From positions 62,001 to 126,000 of the forward strand of contig NZ_FNDX01000004.1 of assembly GCF_900099765.1 (NCBI RefSeq): DNA of 64,000 bases, given 5' to 3'. The notes under the pieces were generated by a model. That model did not search any database, was not told the origin of the DNA, and saw only the letters and a list, made by a program, of their open reading frames with translations. Origin of the DNA: Paenibacillus typhae (GTDB taxonomy: Bacteria; Bacillota; Bacilli; Paenibacillales; Paenibacillaceae). Shown here piece by piece: positions 8,021 to 15,432 of this stretch. How positions within the stretch are numbered: position 1 is the stretch's first letter; the number at the start of each line of letters is the position of its first letter. The translations under genes were made by a program, and so were the position numbers.

Positions 8021-8084
8021 ATTATACAAAGTGTTAACACCAGGCACTATTTCTGAAACTTACAGTCACCTTACATTATTGTAA
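8021..8084 (-). promoter_or_regulatory. BceR-type operator and promoter of the bceAB-like unit
   Basis: TTACATTATTGTAA (8071-8084) fits exactly the TNACA-N4-TGTAA box bound by BceR-type regulators. Downstream on the minus strand is TATAAT (rc of 8021-8026) with no good -35, as expected for an activator-dependent promoter. The box lies about 22 bases upstream of where the -35 would be. Confidence 0.75.
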
Positions 8085-8095
8085 GCAAGCAGGGG

Positions 8096-8143
8096 TTGAC
8101 AGCAGCGGCAGCATCTCCTATATTTATATGCATGAGCATGCAT
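8096..8143 (+). promoter_or_regulatory. namA promoter with overlapping operator
   Basis: TTGACA (8096-8101), 17 bases and TATATT (8119-8124) make a near-consensus SigA promoter. The perfect palindrome ATGCATG-AG-CATGCAT (8128-8143) covers the start site. It contains ATGC-N4-GCATGCA, which recurs in front of the neighbouring marR gene (9366-9380). Confidence 0.75.
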
Positions 8144-8213
8144 TTATTAAAACGGTGCTTCTGTTACATAAATCATGCCAAATTCAGGCACTCTGCCAAG
8201 GAGAGATAACCGA

Positions 8214-9251
8214 ATGAAAGATCTGTTCACCCCTTATGAGCTAAAGGATTTAAAGCTGAAGAACCGTGTAGTTTTGCCTCCTATGTGCCAATATTCTGTT
8301 ACTGAGAAGGACGGTATTGCTACTGACTGGCATTATAACCATTATGTAAGCCGGGCTGTTGGCGGCACCGGGCTGATTATTATAGAGATGACGGATGTGG
8401 AGCCGGACGGCCGGATTACCGATTATGATCTTGGCATCTGGTCAGACGAGCACATCCCTGCCCTGGCGCGGATTGTCGACGCCTGCCATGCCTACGGCGC
8501 CAAAGTGGGTATCCAGATTGCCCATGCGGGACGCAAGGCTGAAGATGCAGCCGTTCCTGTATCCTCCTCCCCGATCCCGTTCGACGATAAATCCAAAACA
8601 CCACGCGAGCTGACAACAGCAGAAGTGAAGGACATGGTCGGCAAGTTCCAGGCAGGTGTGAGACGTGCGGTTAAAGCCGGTTTTGATGTGATTGAGCTGC
8701 ACGGCGCCCACGGCTACCTGATCCACCAGTTCCATTCACCGCTGACCAACCGCAGAACCGATGAATACGGGCAGGACCTTACCCTGTTCGGCAAGGAAGT
8801 CATCGCTGCCGCCAGACAGGAAATGCCTGAAGGCATGCCGCTCATTATGCGCATCTCGGCACAGGAATATGTTGAGGGCGGCTACGGCCTCAAAGAAAGC
8901 CTGAATATCGGCGCAGCCTACAAGGAAGCAGGCGCTGACATCTTCCATATCAGCGCAGGCGGCGAAGGCGCTATTGCTGCTGCGGGCAGACCCGGCACGC
9001 ATGCTGCTTACCAGGTTCCGCTGGCCCGGGCATTCAAACAGGAGCTGGCAGTTCCCGTCATTGCCGTTGGCCGGCTGGATGAACCGGCGCTTGCCAACGC
9101 CGTAATCGGCAACGAGGAAGCGGATCTTGTCGCTGTCGGCCGCGGAATGCTGCGCAACCCTTACTGGACGCTGGAAGCCGGCGTACAGCTCGGCAAGGCT
9201 GCAGGCGTTCCGAAGCAGTATACTTTCGGTTTTCCCCGGACTAATAACTAA
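8214..9251 (+). CDS. namA: NADPH dehydrogenase NamA/YqjM-type old yellow enzyme
   Basis: The 345-residue FMN-dependent ene-reductase reduces activated C=C bonds using NADPH and is linked to electrophile and oxidative stress in Bacilli. Family marks are LKNRVVLPPMCQYS with the redox-tuning Cys25, QIAHAGRKA, ELHGAHGYLIHQFHSP with the substrate-binding histidines, TNRRTDEYG, and VAVGRGMLRNP near the end. The start has AAGGAG at good spacing; the ATG at 8175 lacks this. It appears to share an operator motif with the marR gene 150 bases downstream. Confidence 0.95.
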   Translation: MKDLFTPYELKDLKLKNRVVLPPMCQYSVTEKDGIATDWHYNHYVSRAVGGTGLIIIEMTDVEPDGRITDYDLGIWSDEHIPALARIVDACHAYGAKVGIQIAHAGRKAEDAAVPVSSSPIPFDDKSKTPRELTTAEVKDMVGKFQAGVRRAVKAGFDVIELHGAHGYLIHQFHSPLTNRRTDEYGQDLTLFGKEVIAAARQEMPEGMPLIMRISAQEYVEGGYGLKESLNIGAAYKEAGADIFHISAGGEGAIAAAGRPGTHAAYQVPLARAFKQELAVPVIAVGRLDEPALANAVIGNEEADLVAVGRGMLRNPYWTLEAGVQLGKAAGVPKQYTFGFPRTNN

Positions 9252-9342
9252 GCAGTTAACCGGAGAGGGCATTCTGGTATATGGTTCATTCAGCATTACA
9301 GCCGGCTGACTTCTTTGCTCGCAACCCGCAGGGCGGAAATGG

Positions 9343-9380
9343 TATAATGGATTTTAACTAATTTCATGCGCCGGCATGCA
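9343..9380 (+). promoter_or_regulatory. marR promoter and operator
   Basis: An extended -10 (TGGTATAAT, ending at 9348) is followed by ATGC-GCCG-GCATGCA (9366-9380), just after the expected start site. This is the same ATGC-N4-GCATGCA motif as at namA, so MarR autoregulation is likely. Confidence 0.6.
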
Positions 9381-9399
9381 CCGGGAGAGGACTTTTCAG

Positions 9400-9837
9400 A
9401 TGAAGAATAATCCGGAGAATGATCTGATAGCCAGCTGGCTGTCTCTGACTCATATACAGATGAATGTTGCCAATGAACTGGAAGCAAGGCTTCAGGAGAA
9501 GTATCAGCTGTCCCTGAAGGAATTTTACCTGCTGCTCTTTCTGTCCGAGGCTCCGGAGAAGAAGCTGAGGCTGCAGCAGCTTGAGGCAATGGTAGGCCTC
9601 AGCCAGAGCGCGGTCTCCCGGCTGGTCAGCCGGTTCGAAGCCAAGGGCTGCGGCGCGCTGGAGCGCAAATCATGCGATAGCGACCGCAGAAGCATCTATA
9701 CCTCGCTGACAGCGATCGGACAGGGCAAGGTGGACCGCGCCCGGGTAACCGTGGGCGAGGTGCTGGCGGAGTCATTTCCCCACAGTGAAGCTGCACAGCT
9801 GCTGGAGCAGCTTGCGCGGCTGGGACAGCAGCAATAG
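9400..9837 (+). CDS. MarR family transcriptional regulator
   Basis: The 145-residue protein has the MarR winged-helix layout: an N-terminal dimer helix, LEAMVGLSQSAVSRLVSRFEAKG as helix-turn-helix and recognition helix (near residues 63-85), and a wing around CDSDRRSIYTSLT. Cysteines in GCGALERKSCDSD could sense electrophiles, which would fit control of namA. The start at 9400 is favoured by GGAGAGG; an upstream ATG (9376) falls inside the operator. It probably represses itself and namA. Confidence 0.88.
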   Translation: MKNNPENDLIASWLSLTHIQMNVANELEARLQEKYQLSLKEFYLLLFLSEAPEKKLRLQQLEAMVGLSQSAVSRLVSRFEAKGCGALERKSCDSDRRSIYTSLTAIGQGKVDRARVTVGEVLAESFPHSEAAQLLEQLARLGQQQ

Positions 9838-9861
9838 GCTGCTCCAGCCATTAACGGCGTA

Positions 9862-9908
9862 CACATAAATACCCCGCTATCCTTTTGGGATAGCGGGGTA
9901 TTTATGTG
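9862..9908. terminator. perfect 21-bp inverted repeat, likely bidirectional terminator
   Basis: Two 21-base arms match perfectly around a 5-base loop (TTTTG). The outer part of the stem (CACATAAATA / TATTTATGTG) supplies A- and T-rich flanks in both directions. It starts 25 bases after the marR stop and can also stop transcripts coming from the histidine kinase side. Confidence 0.7.
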
Positions 9909-9933
9909 CCGGTTCGTCCATCAGCCCTTGTAA

Positions 9934-10143
9934 GCGCCCGATCTCTCCGTAATAATATCAGGTCTGAAAGCTTATCTGCTGATGCTGCTGGGTATCGGAC
10001 TGATGGAAGCTTATGCTGTGAATCTCGCTGTACAGGGGAGCGGCCTGGCGTTTCTGATTACGAACTCGCTGTCTCTGGCCGTTGTCTCTACCGTCGTGGT
10101 TCTGATCCTGCACTACCTGCCCCCGCGCTCCCGGAGAAAATAA
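9934..10143 (+). pseudogene. C-terminal fragment of a membrane protein gene
   Basis: An open frame of 69 codons after a stop at 9931 reads as a hydrophobic membrane-protein tail: two clear transmembrane stretches (AYLLMLLGIGLMEAYAV; SLAVVSTVVVLILHYL) and a basic end PPRSRRK. There is no start codon with a ribosome site before the first helix, so it looks like the 3' remnant of a longer gene. Its last 56 bases overlap the 3' end of the opposite histidine kinase gene. The parent family was not recognised. Confidence 0.45.
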
Positions 10144-11107
10144 TCCGAACCGCCGTTCCCTTGCCCACCTCGGAGGAAATCTCCACCTCATGCCCCAGCT
10201 TGCCGCAAATCTGCTTAACCAGATACAGGCCCATCCCGGTAGATTCCTGAAAGGTGCGCCCGTTAACACCGGTGAAATACGGATCAAACACCCGGGGCAG
10301 GTCGCCTGCCGGAATGCCTACCCCTTCGTCACGGACTTCAAGTATGACCCGCCCCTGTTCCTCCGTATAACCATGAAAATGTACAAGTCTGCCCTCTTCC
10401 ACCGTATACCGCAGCGCATTCGTAATCAGCTGGGTCAGCACAAATCCGAGCCACTTCTCGTCGGAGGTGATGGTGATGCCGCTGTCTACGGCAATTGCCG
10501 GGAAAACACGCTTGCGGATAAACAGCCTTTTCTGCTCGGAAGTCACACTGCGCACGACAGCAGCCAGCTCCAGCTGCTCCACATAAAAGTCGTGCTCGAA
10601 CGTATCGAGCCGGGCGGTATACAATACCGTATCCAGCCCCTTCTTCAGCCGGTCCAGCTCATCGCCGATCGCCGTAAACGGGGGGCCGTCCTTATCCTGA
10701 ATAATTAAATGAATGACAGACAGCGGCGTCTTCATCCCGTGCACCCACTGGTTGATGAAGTGAATATGCTCCTCCAGCTTGTGGCGGTAGCTGTGCAGAT
10801 CATTCTGATAGAGCCGGAACTGCCGGGTCAGCAGATTGCGCAGGCTGTCGGCAAGCGGCGAGCTCTGGGCCGGTCCGCCCGATTCATCGAGGGAATCCGG
10901 CTGTGTCAGCAGCCGTTCATAGAAGGAACGGTTGCTGATATAGCGGAAAGCCAGATAAGCCAGCAGCAGGCAGGTGCTCAGCAGCATCGCGTACAGGCTC
11001 ACCTCCATTGTGCTTCCGCCGTCCAGCCGGTATATCAGCGTAATGATCAGCAGCTGCGACAAATACACTGCAATTAACGGCGTCTGTTCCCGTAAAAAAA
11101 GCCTCAC
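10088..11107 (-). CDS. BceS-type intramembrane-sensing histidine kinase
   Basis: The 339-residue kinase has two N-terminal helices joined by a very short extracellular loop (near LDGGSTMEVS). This is the architecture of BceS kinases, which sense through their ABC transporter rather than a ligand. The phosphoacceptor is in WVHGMKTPLS; the N, G1 and G2 boxes are seen in LITNALRYT, VRDEGVGIP and GMGLYLVKQI. The start overlaps the regulator stop by 4 bases. The last 15 residues (SGSAGAGSAGSEPRR) look like read-through into the antisense of the neighbouring remnant. Confidence 0.9.
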   Translation of the reverse strand: MRLFLREQTPLIAVYLSQLLIITLIYRLDGGSTMEVSLYAMLLSTCLLLAYLAFRYISNRSFYERLLTQPDSLDESGGPAQSSPLADSLRNLLTRQFRLYQNDLHSYRHKLEEHIHFINQWVHGMKTPLSVIHLIIQDKDGPPFTAIGDELDRLKKGLDTVLYTARLDTFEHDFYVEQLELAAVVRSVTSEQKRLFIRKRVFPAIAVDSGITITSDEKWLGFVLTQLITNALRYTVEEGRLVHFHGYTEEQGRVILEVRDEGVGIPAGDLPRVFDPYFTGVNGRTFQESTGMGLYLVKQICGKLGHEVEISSEVGKGTAVRIIFSGSAGAGSAGSEPRR

Positions 11108-11805
11108 TGTGCTTCCCCCCAGTCGCCCGATAACCGGTAGCCTTGGCCGCGCACGGTCTGAAGCCCGTCCTGGATTTCCAGGGCGGCCAGTTTTTTGCGG
11201 ACCCGTGTCACATAGACATTCAGTGTATTATCATCGACAAATGCCTGCTCATCCCAGATTTTCTCCAGCAGCCGGTCACGAGTGACGACCGTACCGGCTT
11301 TTTGCATCAGCTCATCGAGGATTTTGGCTTCAGTATGGCTAAGCTCAATCCTTGCTCCGCCCCTCGAGAGCAGCAGCCGGTCCACATCAAGCAGCAGGCC
11401 CGAAACATTCAGGCTGCGCTCATTGCCTCCGGCAGCATAGGAGCCGTAGGCGCGGCGGAGATGGCTTTTGATTTTGGCAAGAGCAATTTCATAGTCAAAA
11501 GGCTTCGTAATATAATCATCCGCCCCGTTTTCGAGCGCCATTACCTGATCCATCTTTCCTTCACGGGCGGAGATGAACAGAACCGGACAGGTGGAAATAC
11601 CGCGAATCTGCCGGCACCAGTAATAACCGTCGAATTTGGGCAGATTGACATCCAGCAGCACCAGGTGCGGTGCATACTGTTCAAATTCGCTCCTTACCGC
11701 TTCAAAATCCTGTACAGCCTGTGTCTCATAGCCGAACTTATGTAAGTAATCCTGAAGCAGGGTCACCAGACCCTGATCATCTTCGATAATGAATATTTTG
11801 AACAT
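11104..11805 (-). CDS. BceR-type response regulator (OmpR family)
   Basis: The 233-residue protein has a receiver domain with acidic pair EDD (9-10), phosphoacceptor Asp52 (LVLLDVNLP) and Lys in TKPFDYEI, then an OmpR-type winged helix ending GYRLSGDW. The start at 11805 has GGAGG 6 bases upstream. It is the first gene of the regulator-kinase pair and should bind the TNACA-N4-TGTAA box at 8071-8084 in front of the ABC transporter genes. Confidence 0.92.
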   Translation of the reverse strand: MFKIFIIEDDQGLVTLLQDYLHKFGYETQAVQDFEAVRSEFEQYAPHLVLLDVNLPKFDGYYWCRQIRGISTCPVLFISAREGKMDQVMALENGADDYITKPFDYEIALAKIKSHLRRAYGSYAAGGNERSLNVSGLLLDVDRLLLSRGGARIELSHTEAKILDELMQKAGTVVTRDRLLEKIWDEQAFVDDNTLNVYVTRVRKKLAALEIQDGLQTVRGQGYRLSGDWGEAQ

Positions 11806-11853
11806 AGAAGGCCTCCGGTTGCAGCCCTGGCCTGTGCCAGGGGGTTTGCCCAT

Positions 11854-11882
11854 AATATATACAGTCCCGGCAGGCTAGTCAA
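11854..11882 (-). promoter_or_regulatory. SigA promoter of the BceRS-like pair
   Basis: Minus strand: TTGACT, 17 bases, TATATT, about 50 bases before the regulator start. It lies in the short gap shared with the divergent methyltransferase gene. Confidence 0.7.
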
Positions 11883-11930
11883 ATATGGTATACACTGTAT
11901 AGGAGATTATAAAGGGTAAGGAGGACACAG

Positions 11931-12665
11931 ATGAAAGAGAATAAATATGATGATGCCGTTTTTTTTGAAAAATATAGCGCAATGCCCCGGTCTGTCGGAG
12001 GCCTGGAGGCAGCAGGTGAATGGCAGACCTTCCGCTCTCTGCTGCCTGTTTTGGACGGAAAAAGGGTTCTCGACCTAGGCTGCGGCTTCGGCTGGCACTG
12101 CCGGTATGCGCGTGAGCAGGGTGCGGCCTCCGTCACCGGTATTGACCTGTCAGGTAACATGCTGCAACGGGCCAGGGCGATGACGAGCGATCCGCAGATC
12201 GAATACCTGCAAATGCCGATAGAGGACATCTCTTTTGGTGCGGGTGAGTTCGATACGGTAATCAGCTCGCTGGCCATTCATTATGTGGAACGGTTCGGCG
12301 ACCTGTGCCGGCGTGTGAACCATTGCCTGAAATCCGGCGGGCAGTTTGTGCTGTCTGTGGAGCATCCTATTTTCACAGCATTGGCAGCCCAGGACTGGCA
12401 TTATAGCCACAGCGGCGAAAAGCTGCATTGGCCGGTCGATGCCTATCATCTTGAAGGTGCGCGTACAGCCAGATTCCTCGGAGAGGACGTTGTAAAATAC
12501 CACCGCACACTGTCCACCTATTTAAACGTGCTGCTGGACTCCGGATTTACGCTCGCCAGGATTTCTGAGCTGCAGCCGACCCCCGAGATGCTGGAGCAGA
12601 ATCCGGCATGGCATGAGGAAGTGCGCCGTCCGATGTTTCTGCTGCTGTCTGTGTTTAAGGCTTAG
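11931..12665 (+). CDS. class I SAM-dependent methyltransferase
   Basis: The 244-residue enzyme has the Rossmann methyltransferase motifs: motif I VLDLGCGFGWH (residues 46-56), acidic motif II TGIDLSGNML, and a DTVISSLAIHYV motif IV region. It resembles Methyltransf_11/UbiE-like enzymes of Bacilli. The substrate cannot be deduced. AAGGAGG precedes the ATG. It is monocistronic and ends at the hairpin 12692-12730. Confidence 0.85.
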   Translation: MKENKYDDAVFFEKYSAMPRSVGGLEAAGEWQTFRSLLPVLDGKRVLDLGCGFGWHCRYAREQGAASVTGIDLSGNMLQRARAMTSDPQIEYLQMPIEDISFGAGEFDTVISSLAIHYVERFGDLCRRVNHCLKSGGQFVLSVEHPIFTALAAQDWHYSHSGEKLHWPVDAYHLEGARTARFLGEDVVKYHRTLSTYLNVLLDSGFTLARISELQPTPEMLEQNPAWHEEVRRPMFLLLSVFKA

Positions 12666-12691
12666 TAGCAATTTTTGATGTTTATTAAACA

Positions 12692-12730
12692 AACAGCCGC
12701 CCCTCCGGGCAACCCGGCGGTACGGCTGTT
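12692..12730. terminator. bidirectional terminator between convergent genes
   Basis: AACAGCCG pairs with CGGCTGTT around a G+C-rich inner region. It sits between the methyltransferase gene and the convergent AIM24 gene. T-runs are short. Confidence 0.6.
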
Positions 12731-12758
12731 ATGTTCTTTATTGTGTATCCGGCACTGC

Positions 12759-13553
12759 TTATCTGCCGTCGAGCAGATTGCCCAGGCCGCCGAGAATGCT
12801 GCCTTCCTCCTTGCGTCCGGACCCGCCTGCTGCCGACAGGATGCGGTCGGCCATCCGGCTGAACGGCAGGGACTGCACCCATACCTTGCCCGGTCCGCGC
12901 AGGGTGGCAAAGAATAGGCCTTCCCCCCCGAACAGGGCGGTTTTGACGCCTTTGACGAATTCAATATTGTAATCCACGGATGAGGTCATCGCCACAAGAC
13001 AGCCTGTATCAAGCTTGATCGTCTCGCCCGGCTGCAGCGTCCGCTCCAGCACATGTCCACCGGAGTGAACGAAAGCAAGGCCGTCCCCCTCCAGCTTTTG
13101 CATAATAAAGCCTTCACCGCCGAAGAAGCCTACGCCCAGCTTGCGCTGAAATTCGATGCCCACAGAGACGCCCTTGGCTGCACAGAGAAAGGAATCCTTT
13201 TGGCAGATGACTTTGCCGGAATACTTCTGGAGATCAAGCGGGATAATCTTGCCCGGATACGGCGCAGCGAAGGTTACATTCTTCCGCCCATAATGCCCGC
13301 TGTGTGTGAAGACGGTCATGAACAGGCTTTCTCCCGTCAAAATCCGCTTGCCCGCCCCCATCAGCTTGCCCATCAGTCCGCTGCCCTGCCGCGAGCCGGA
13401 GCCGTCACCAAAAATCGTCTCCATCGTAATTTCCGGGTCCATCATCATAAAGCTGCCAGCCTCGGCTACTACACTCTCTCCGGGATCAAGCTGAACCTCC
13501 ACACACTGGATTTCCTCGCCCATAATGACATAATCAATTTCATGCGCACTCAT
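12759..13553 (-). CDS. AIM24/TIGR00266 family protein
   Basis: This 264-residue protein fits the TIGR00266 (AIM24) family. It is rich in short beta strands and glycine, with typical stretches [38 protein letters not shown] and [17 protein letters not shown]. It has no signal peptide or membrane helix. The fold is a TRAP-like beta barrel and the biochemical role is unknown. AGGAGG precedes the start. Hairpins at 13677-13741 separate it from yitT upstream. Confidence 0.88.
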   Translation of the reverse strand: MSAHEIDYVIMGEEIQCVEVQLDPGESVVAEAGSFMMMDPEITMETIFGDGSGSRQGSGLMGKLMGAGKRILTGESLFMTVFTHSGHYGRKNVTFAAPYPGKIIPLDLQKYSGKVICQKDSFLCAAKGVSVGIEFQRKLGVGFFGGEGFIMQKLEGDGLAFVHSGGHVLERTLQPGETIKLDTGCLVAMTSSVDYNIEFVKGVKTALFGGEGLFFATLRGPGKVWVQSLPFSRMADRILSAAGGSGRKEEGSILGGLGNLLDGR

Positions 13554-13676
13554 ACCTGCAGCCTCCTAAAGGGTTAATAATGCTTAAGCATCCGCTTCTC
13601 TGTAATTTCCTGATGTTATGAACGAGATATATACGCGCTGACTGCTGCCAGGGTTTCAGTCCTGCAGGCACAAATA

Positions 13677-13741
13677 AAGGCCGGCTCAGATGCATTGCAT
13701 CATAAGCTGGCCTTAGATCATGAACCCCGCGCTTCGGGGTT
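13677..13741 (-). terminator. two tandem hairpins, yitT terminator
   Basis: Minus strand: first AACCCCG-loop-CGGGGTT (13723-13741), then a larger stem AAGGCCAGCT/AGCCGGCCTT with an inner ATGC/GCAT (13677-13714) followed by TTTATTTGT. The second hairpin is the likely terminator. Confidence 0.65.
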
Positions 13742-13754
13742 AACTTTGCGCTGG

Positions 13755-14426
13755 TCACGCTACTGAACCATCATGCGGCTTGCTCAGTTTCGGCTGAAGC
13801 TTCGGTACTTTGTTCAGCTTTGGTCTGCCCAGTGATGTAGTCAAGGTGATGACATAACCGGCTACTACAACAGCCATCACTGTATACAGTGTCTCCTTGA
13901 CCGGCATATAGATAAGTGACAATGCCAGAACAATAACATCCATGAGGATGAAAACCGTACCTACCTTTATGCCCTTCCATTCACTGATCAGCAGCGACAA
14001 AATGTCGTCACCGCCGCTCGCACCGCCGCCCCGCAGGACCAACCCTGCACCAAGACCTGTCAGTACGCCGGATAACAAGGCCGCAAGCGGCAGGTTATCC
14101 TGCAAGTCAATCACCCATCCGGAATAGCGCTCCATCAGTCCGTAGAATAGCGTAAAGGCTGCTACAGAGATGAACGTGTTCACCACGAACGATCTTCCTT
14201 TAAAAATCATGGCGATTATAAGTACTGGTATGTCCAAAAGTAGAGTCGATACAGATGGTGAAATGCCTAGTACATATTTGCCGAGCAGAGCCAGGCCTAC
14301 AAACCCGCCCTCGGTCAAATGGTTCTGGTAATTAATGTGATAATAAGTAAACGCTAATAGCAAAGTTCCGGACAAAATAACGGTGAGTCGTAACGGCAGT
14401 TTCATGCCGTCGTTGTGATTCCTCAT
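13755..14426 (-). CDS. YitT family membrane protein
   Basis: The 223-residue protein has six hydrophobic segments and the YitT (DUF161) glycine motifs GGFVGLALLGKYVLG and LRGGGASGGDDIL. It lacks the usual C-terminal soluble DUF2179 domain, so it belongs to the short form. Its function is unknown and it is probably an integral inner-membrane protein. AAGGGGAG lies before the ATG. The mRNA starts about 250 bases upstream, giving a long structured leader. Confidence 0.85.
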   Translation of the reverse strand: MRNHNDGMKLPLRLTVILSGTLLLAFTYYHINYQNHLTEGGFVGLALLGKYVLGISPSVSTLLLDIPVLIIAMIFKGRSFVVNTFISVAAFTLFYGLMERYSGWVIDLQDNLPLAALLSGVLTGLGAGLVLRGGGASGGDDILSLLISEWKGIKVGTVFILMDVIVLALSLIYMPVKETLYTVMAVVVAGYVITLTTSLGRPKLNKVPKLQPKLSKPHDGSVA

Positions 14427-14681
14427 ACAGGTCTCCCCTTATCGTAGTTGGCGGCTTAGACGTCACCGGACCCTCTACGACGGGTTGCACCAGAGGAGCT
14501 TATCCTTCGCATACAATACTCCCTTCCCACGTCAGAGGCGGCTTCGTCATTAACAACGTTTCGCACCTGCTACAGGGAAGCTAAGTATAAGACAGATCAT
14601 AACGTTTCCAAATCGTCCTTTGGGGAATCGTCCTTCGGGGACACATGGTATCCTGATCCTTTCTTTAATTTGATAACTTCT
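14427..14681 (-). other. long structured 5' leader of yitT
   Basis: The transcript from the promoter at 14688-14716 has about 250 untranslated bases with several possible stems: CTTCCC/GGGAAG, TCGTAG/CTACGA and ACCC/GGGT. A tandem 15-base repeat at 14611-14625 and 14626-14640 folds into two small hairpins (for example GTCC-CCGAA-GGAC). I compared it by eye with the SAM, TPP, lysine, cobalamin, glycine, ydaO, ykkC, yybP, M-box and T-box consensus and found no convincing match. Confidence 0.4.
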
Positions 14682-14687
14682 GAATAG

Positions 14688-14716
14688 ATTATACCACGCG
14701 GCGGGCCGTCTCTAAA
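14688..14716 (-). promoter_or_regulatory. promoter of yitT
   Basis: Minus strand: TTTAGA, 17 bases, TATAAT with an extended TGG. It is the only good promoter between yitT and the upstream Crp/Fnr gene and implies a 250-base leader. Confidence 0.65.
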
Positions 14717-14781
14717 CAGGTTTCCAGTAAAAACATCACGATTCATGTAAATTTTACGCTGTATTCATGTAAAACTTACAT

Positions 14782-15282
14782 TCAGCCCTGGTTTCGCAGC
14801 AGGCGGTTGACTGTTTCGCGCCGGACGCCGATCAGCTGTCCGATTTCTTCCTGGGTTAACAGATCCGTAAGCTGTGCGCCGTAAGCATAATCTTTCATCC
14901 AGCGGTTCAAGAGCTCCATGCGCTCTGCCGGAGAGCCGACGGTCAAGTGATCCAGCCGGGTCTGCATGAACCGGACCTTCTCCTGGAGCAGCAGCGCGAT
15001 CTCCATCACTTTGTCCGGATTCTCGCGAAGCTCCCGGTACCATTCCGCCGCCGGAATGATCTCGATCTCGCTTTTGATCATGGCGACAGCCGTTCCATGC
15101 GCCTCCTTAGGCGAAATGAGGGAATGATGGGGGACGGTCTCACCGGGATACAGCAGGTTGAACAGCACCATATTCCCGTTTTCATGCAGCCTTGTTACTT
15201 TGAACAGCCCGCTCTTCACCTTATAGAGATAATCGCAGCTGTCTCCCTGGCGGAACAAGACTTCCCCTCTGTGCAGAATCAT
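14782..15282 (-). CDS. Crp/Fnr family transcriptional regulator
   Basis: The 166-residue protein has a cyclic-nucleotide-binding-like beta barrel from the first residue (GEVLFRQGDSCDYLYKVKSG), a dimer helix, and a C-terminal helix-turn-helix LTQEEIGQLIGVRRETVNRLL. It is shorter than typical family members (about 220 residues) because the N-terminal helix region is missing. AAGGAG at good spacing supports this start. No cysteine cluster of Fnr type is present. Target genes are unknown. Confidence 0.85.
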   Translation of the reverse strand: MILHRGEVLFRQGDSCDYLYKVKSGLFKVTRLHENGNMVLFNLLYPGETVPHHSLISPKEAHGTAVAMIKSEIEIIPAAEWYRELRENPDKVMEIALLLQEKVRFMQTRLDHLTVGSPAERMELLNRWMKDYAYGAQLTDLLTQEEIGQLIGVRRETVNRLLRNQG

Positions 15283-15366
15283 TTCGCTCTCTCCTTTAGC
15301 TTCTGTTTATGTATATTAATAATTATACAGAATTACACCTCAAAATTGCAGCGGAATCAAACAAAG

Positions 15367-15407
15367 AAAAAACTGCGGGGAACAGACCGGCATCTGATTC
15401 CCCGCAG
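15367..15407 (-). terminator. terminator of the fructose operon
   Basis: CTGCGGGGAA pairs perfectly with TTCCCCGCAG and is followed on the minus strand by TTTTTT, 26 bases after the fruA stop. Confidence 0.88.
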
Positions 15408-15432
15408 CTTGCTGTGCGGATCGTTGTTATTA

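Noticed and set aside
14427..14687. yybP-ykoY-type leader for yitT
   Set aside because: Only fragments such as GGGAG and GAGACC match; the conserved order and the closing stem are missing.
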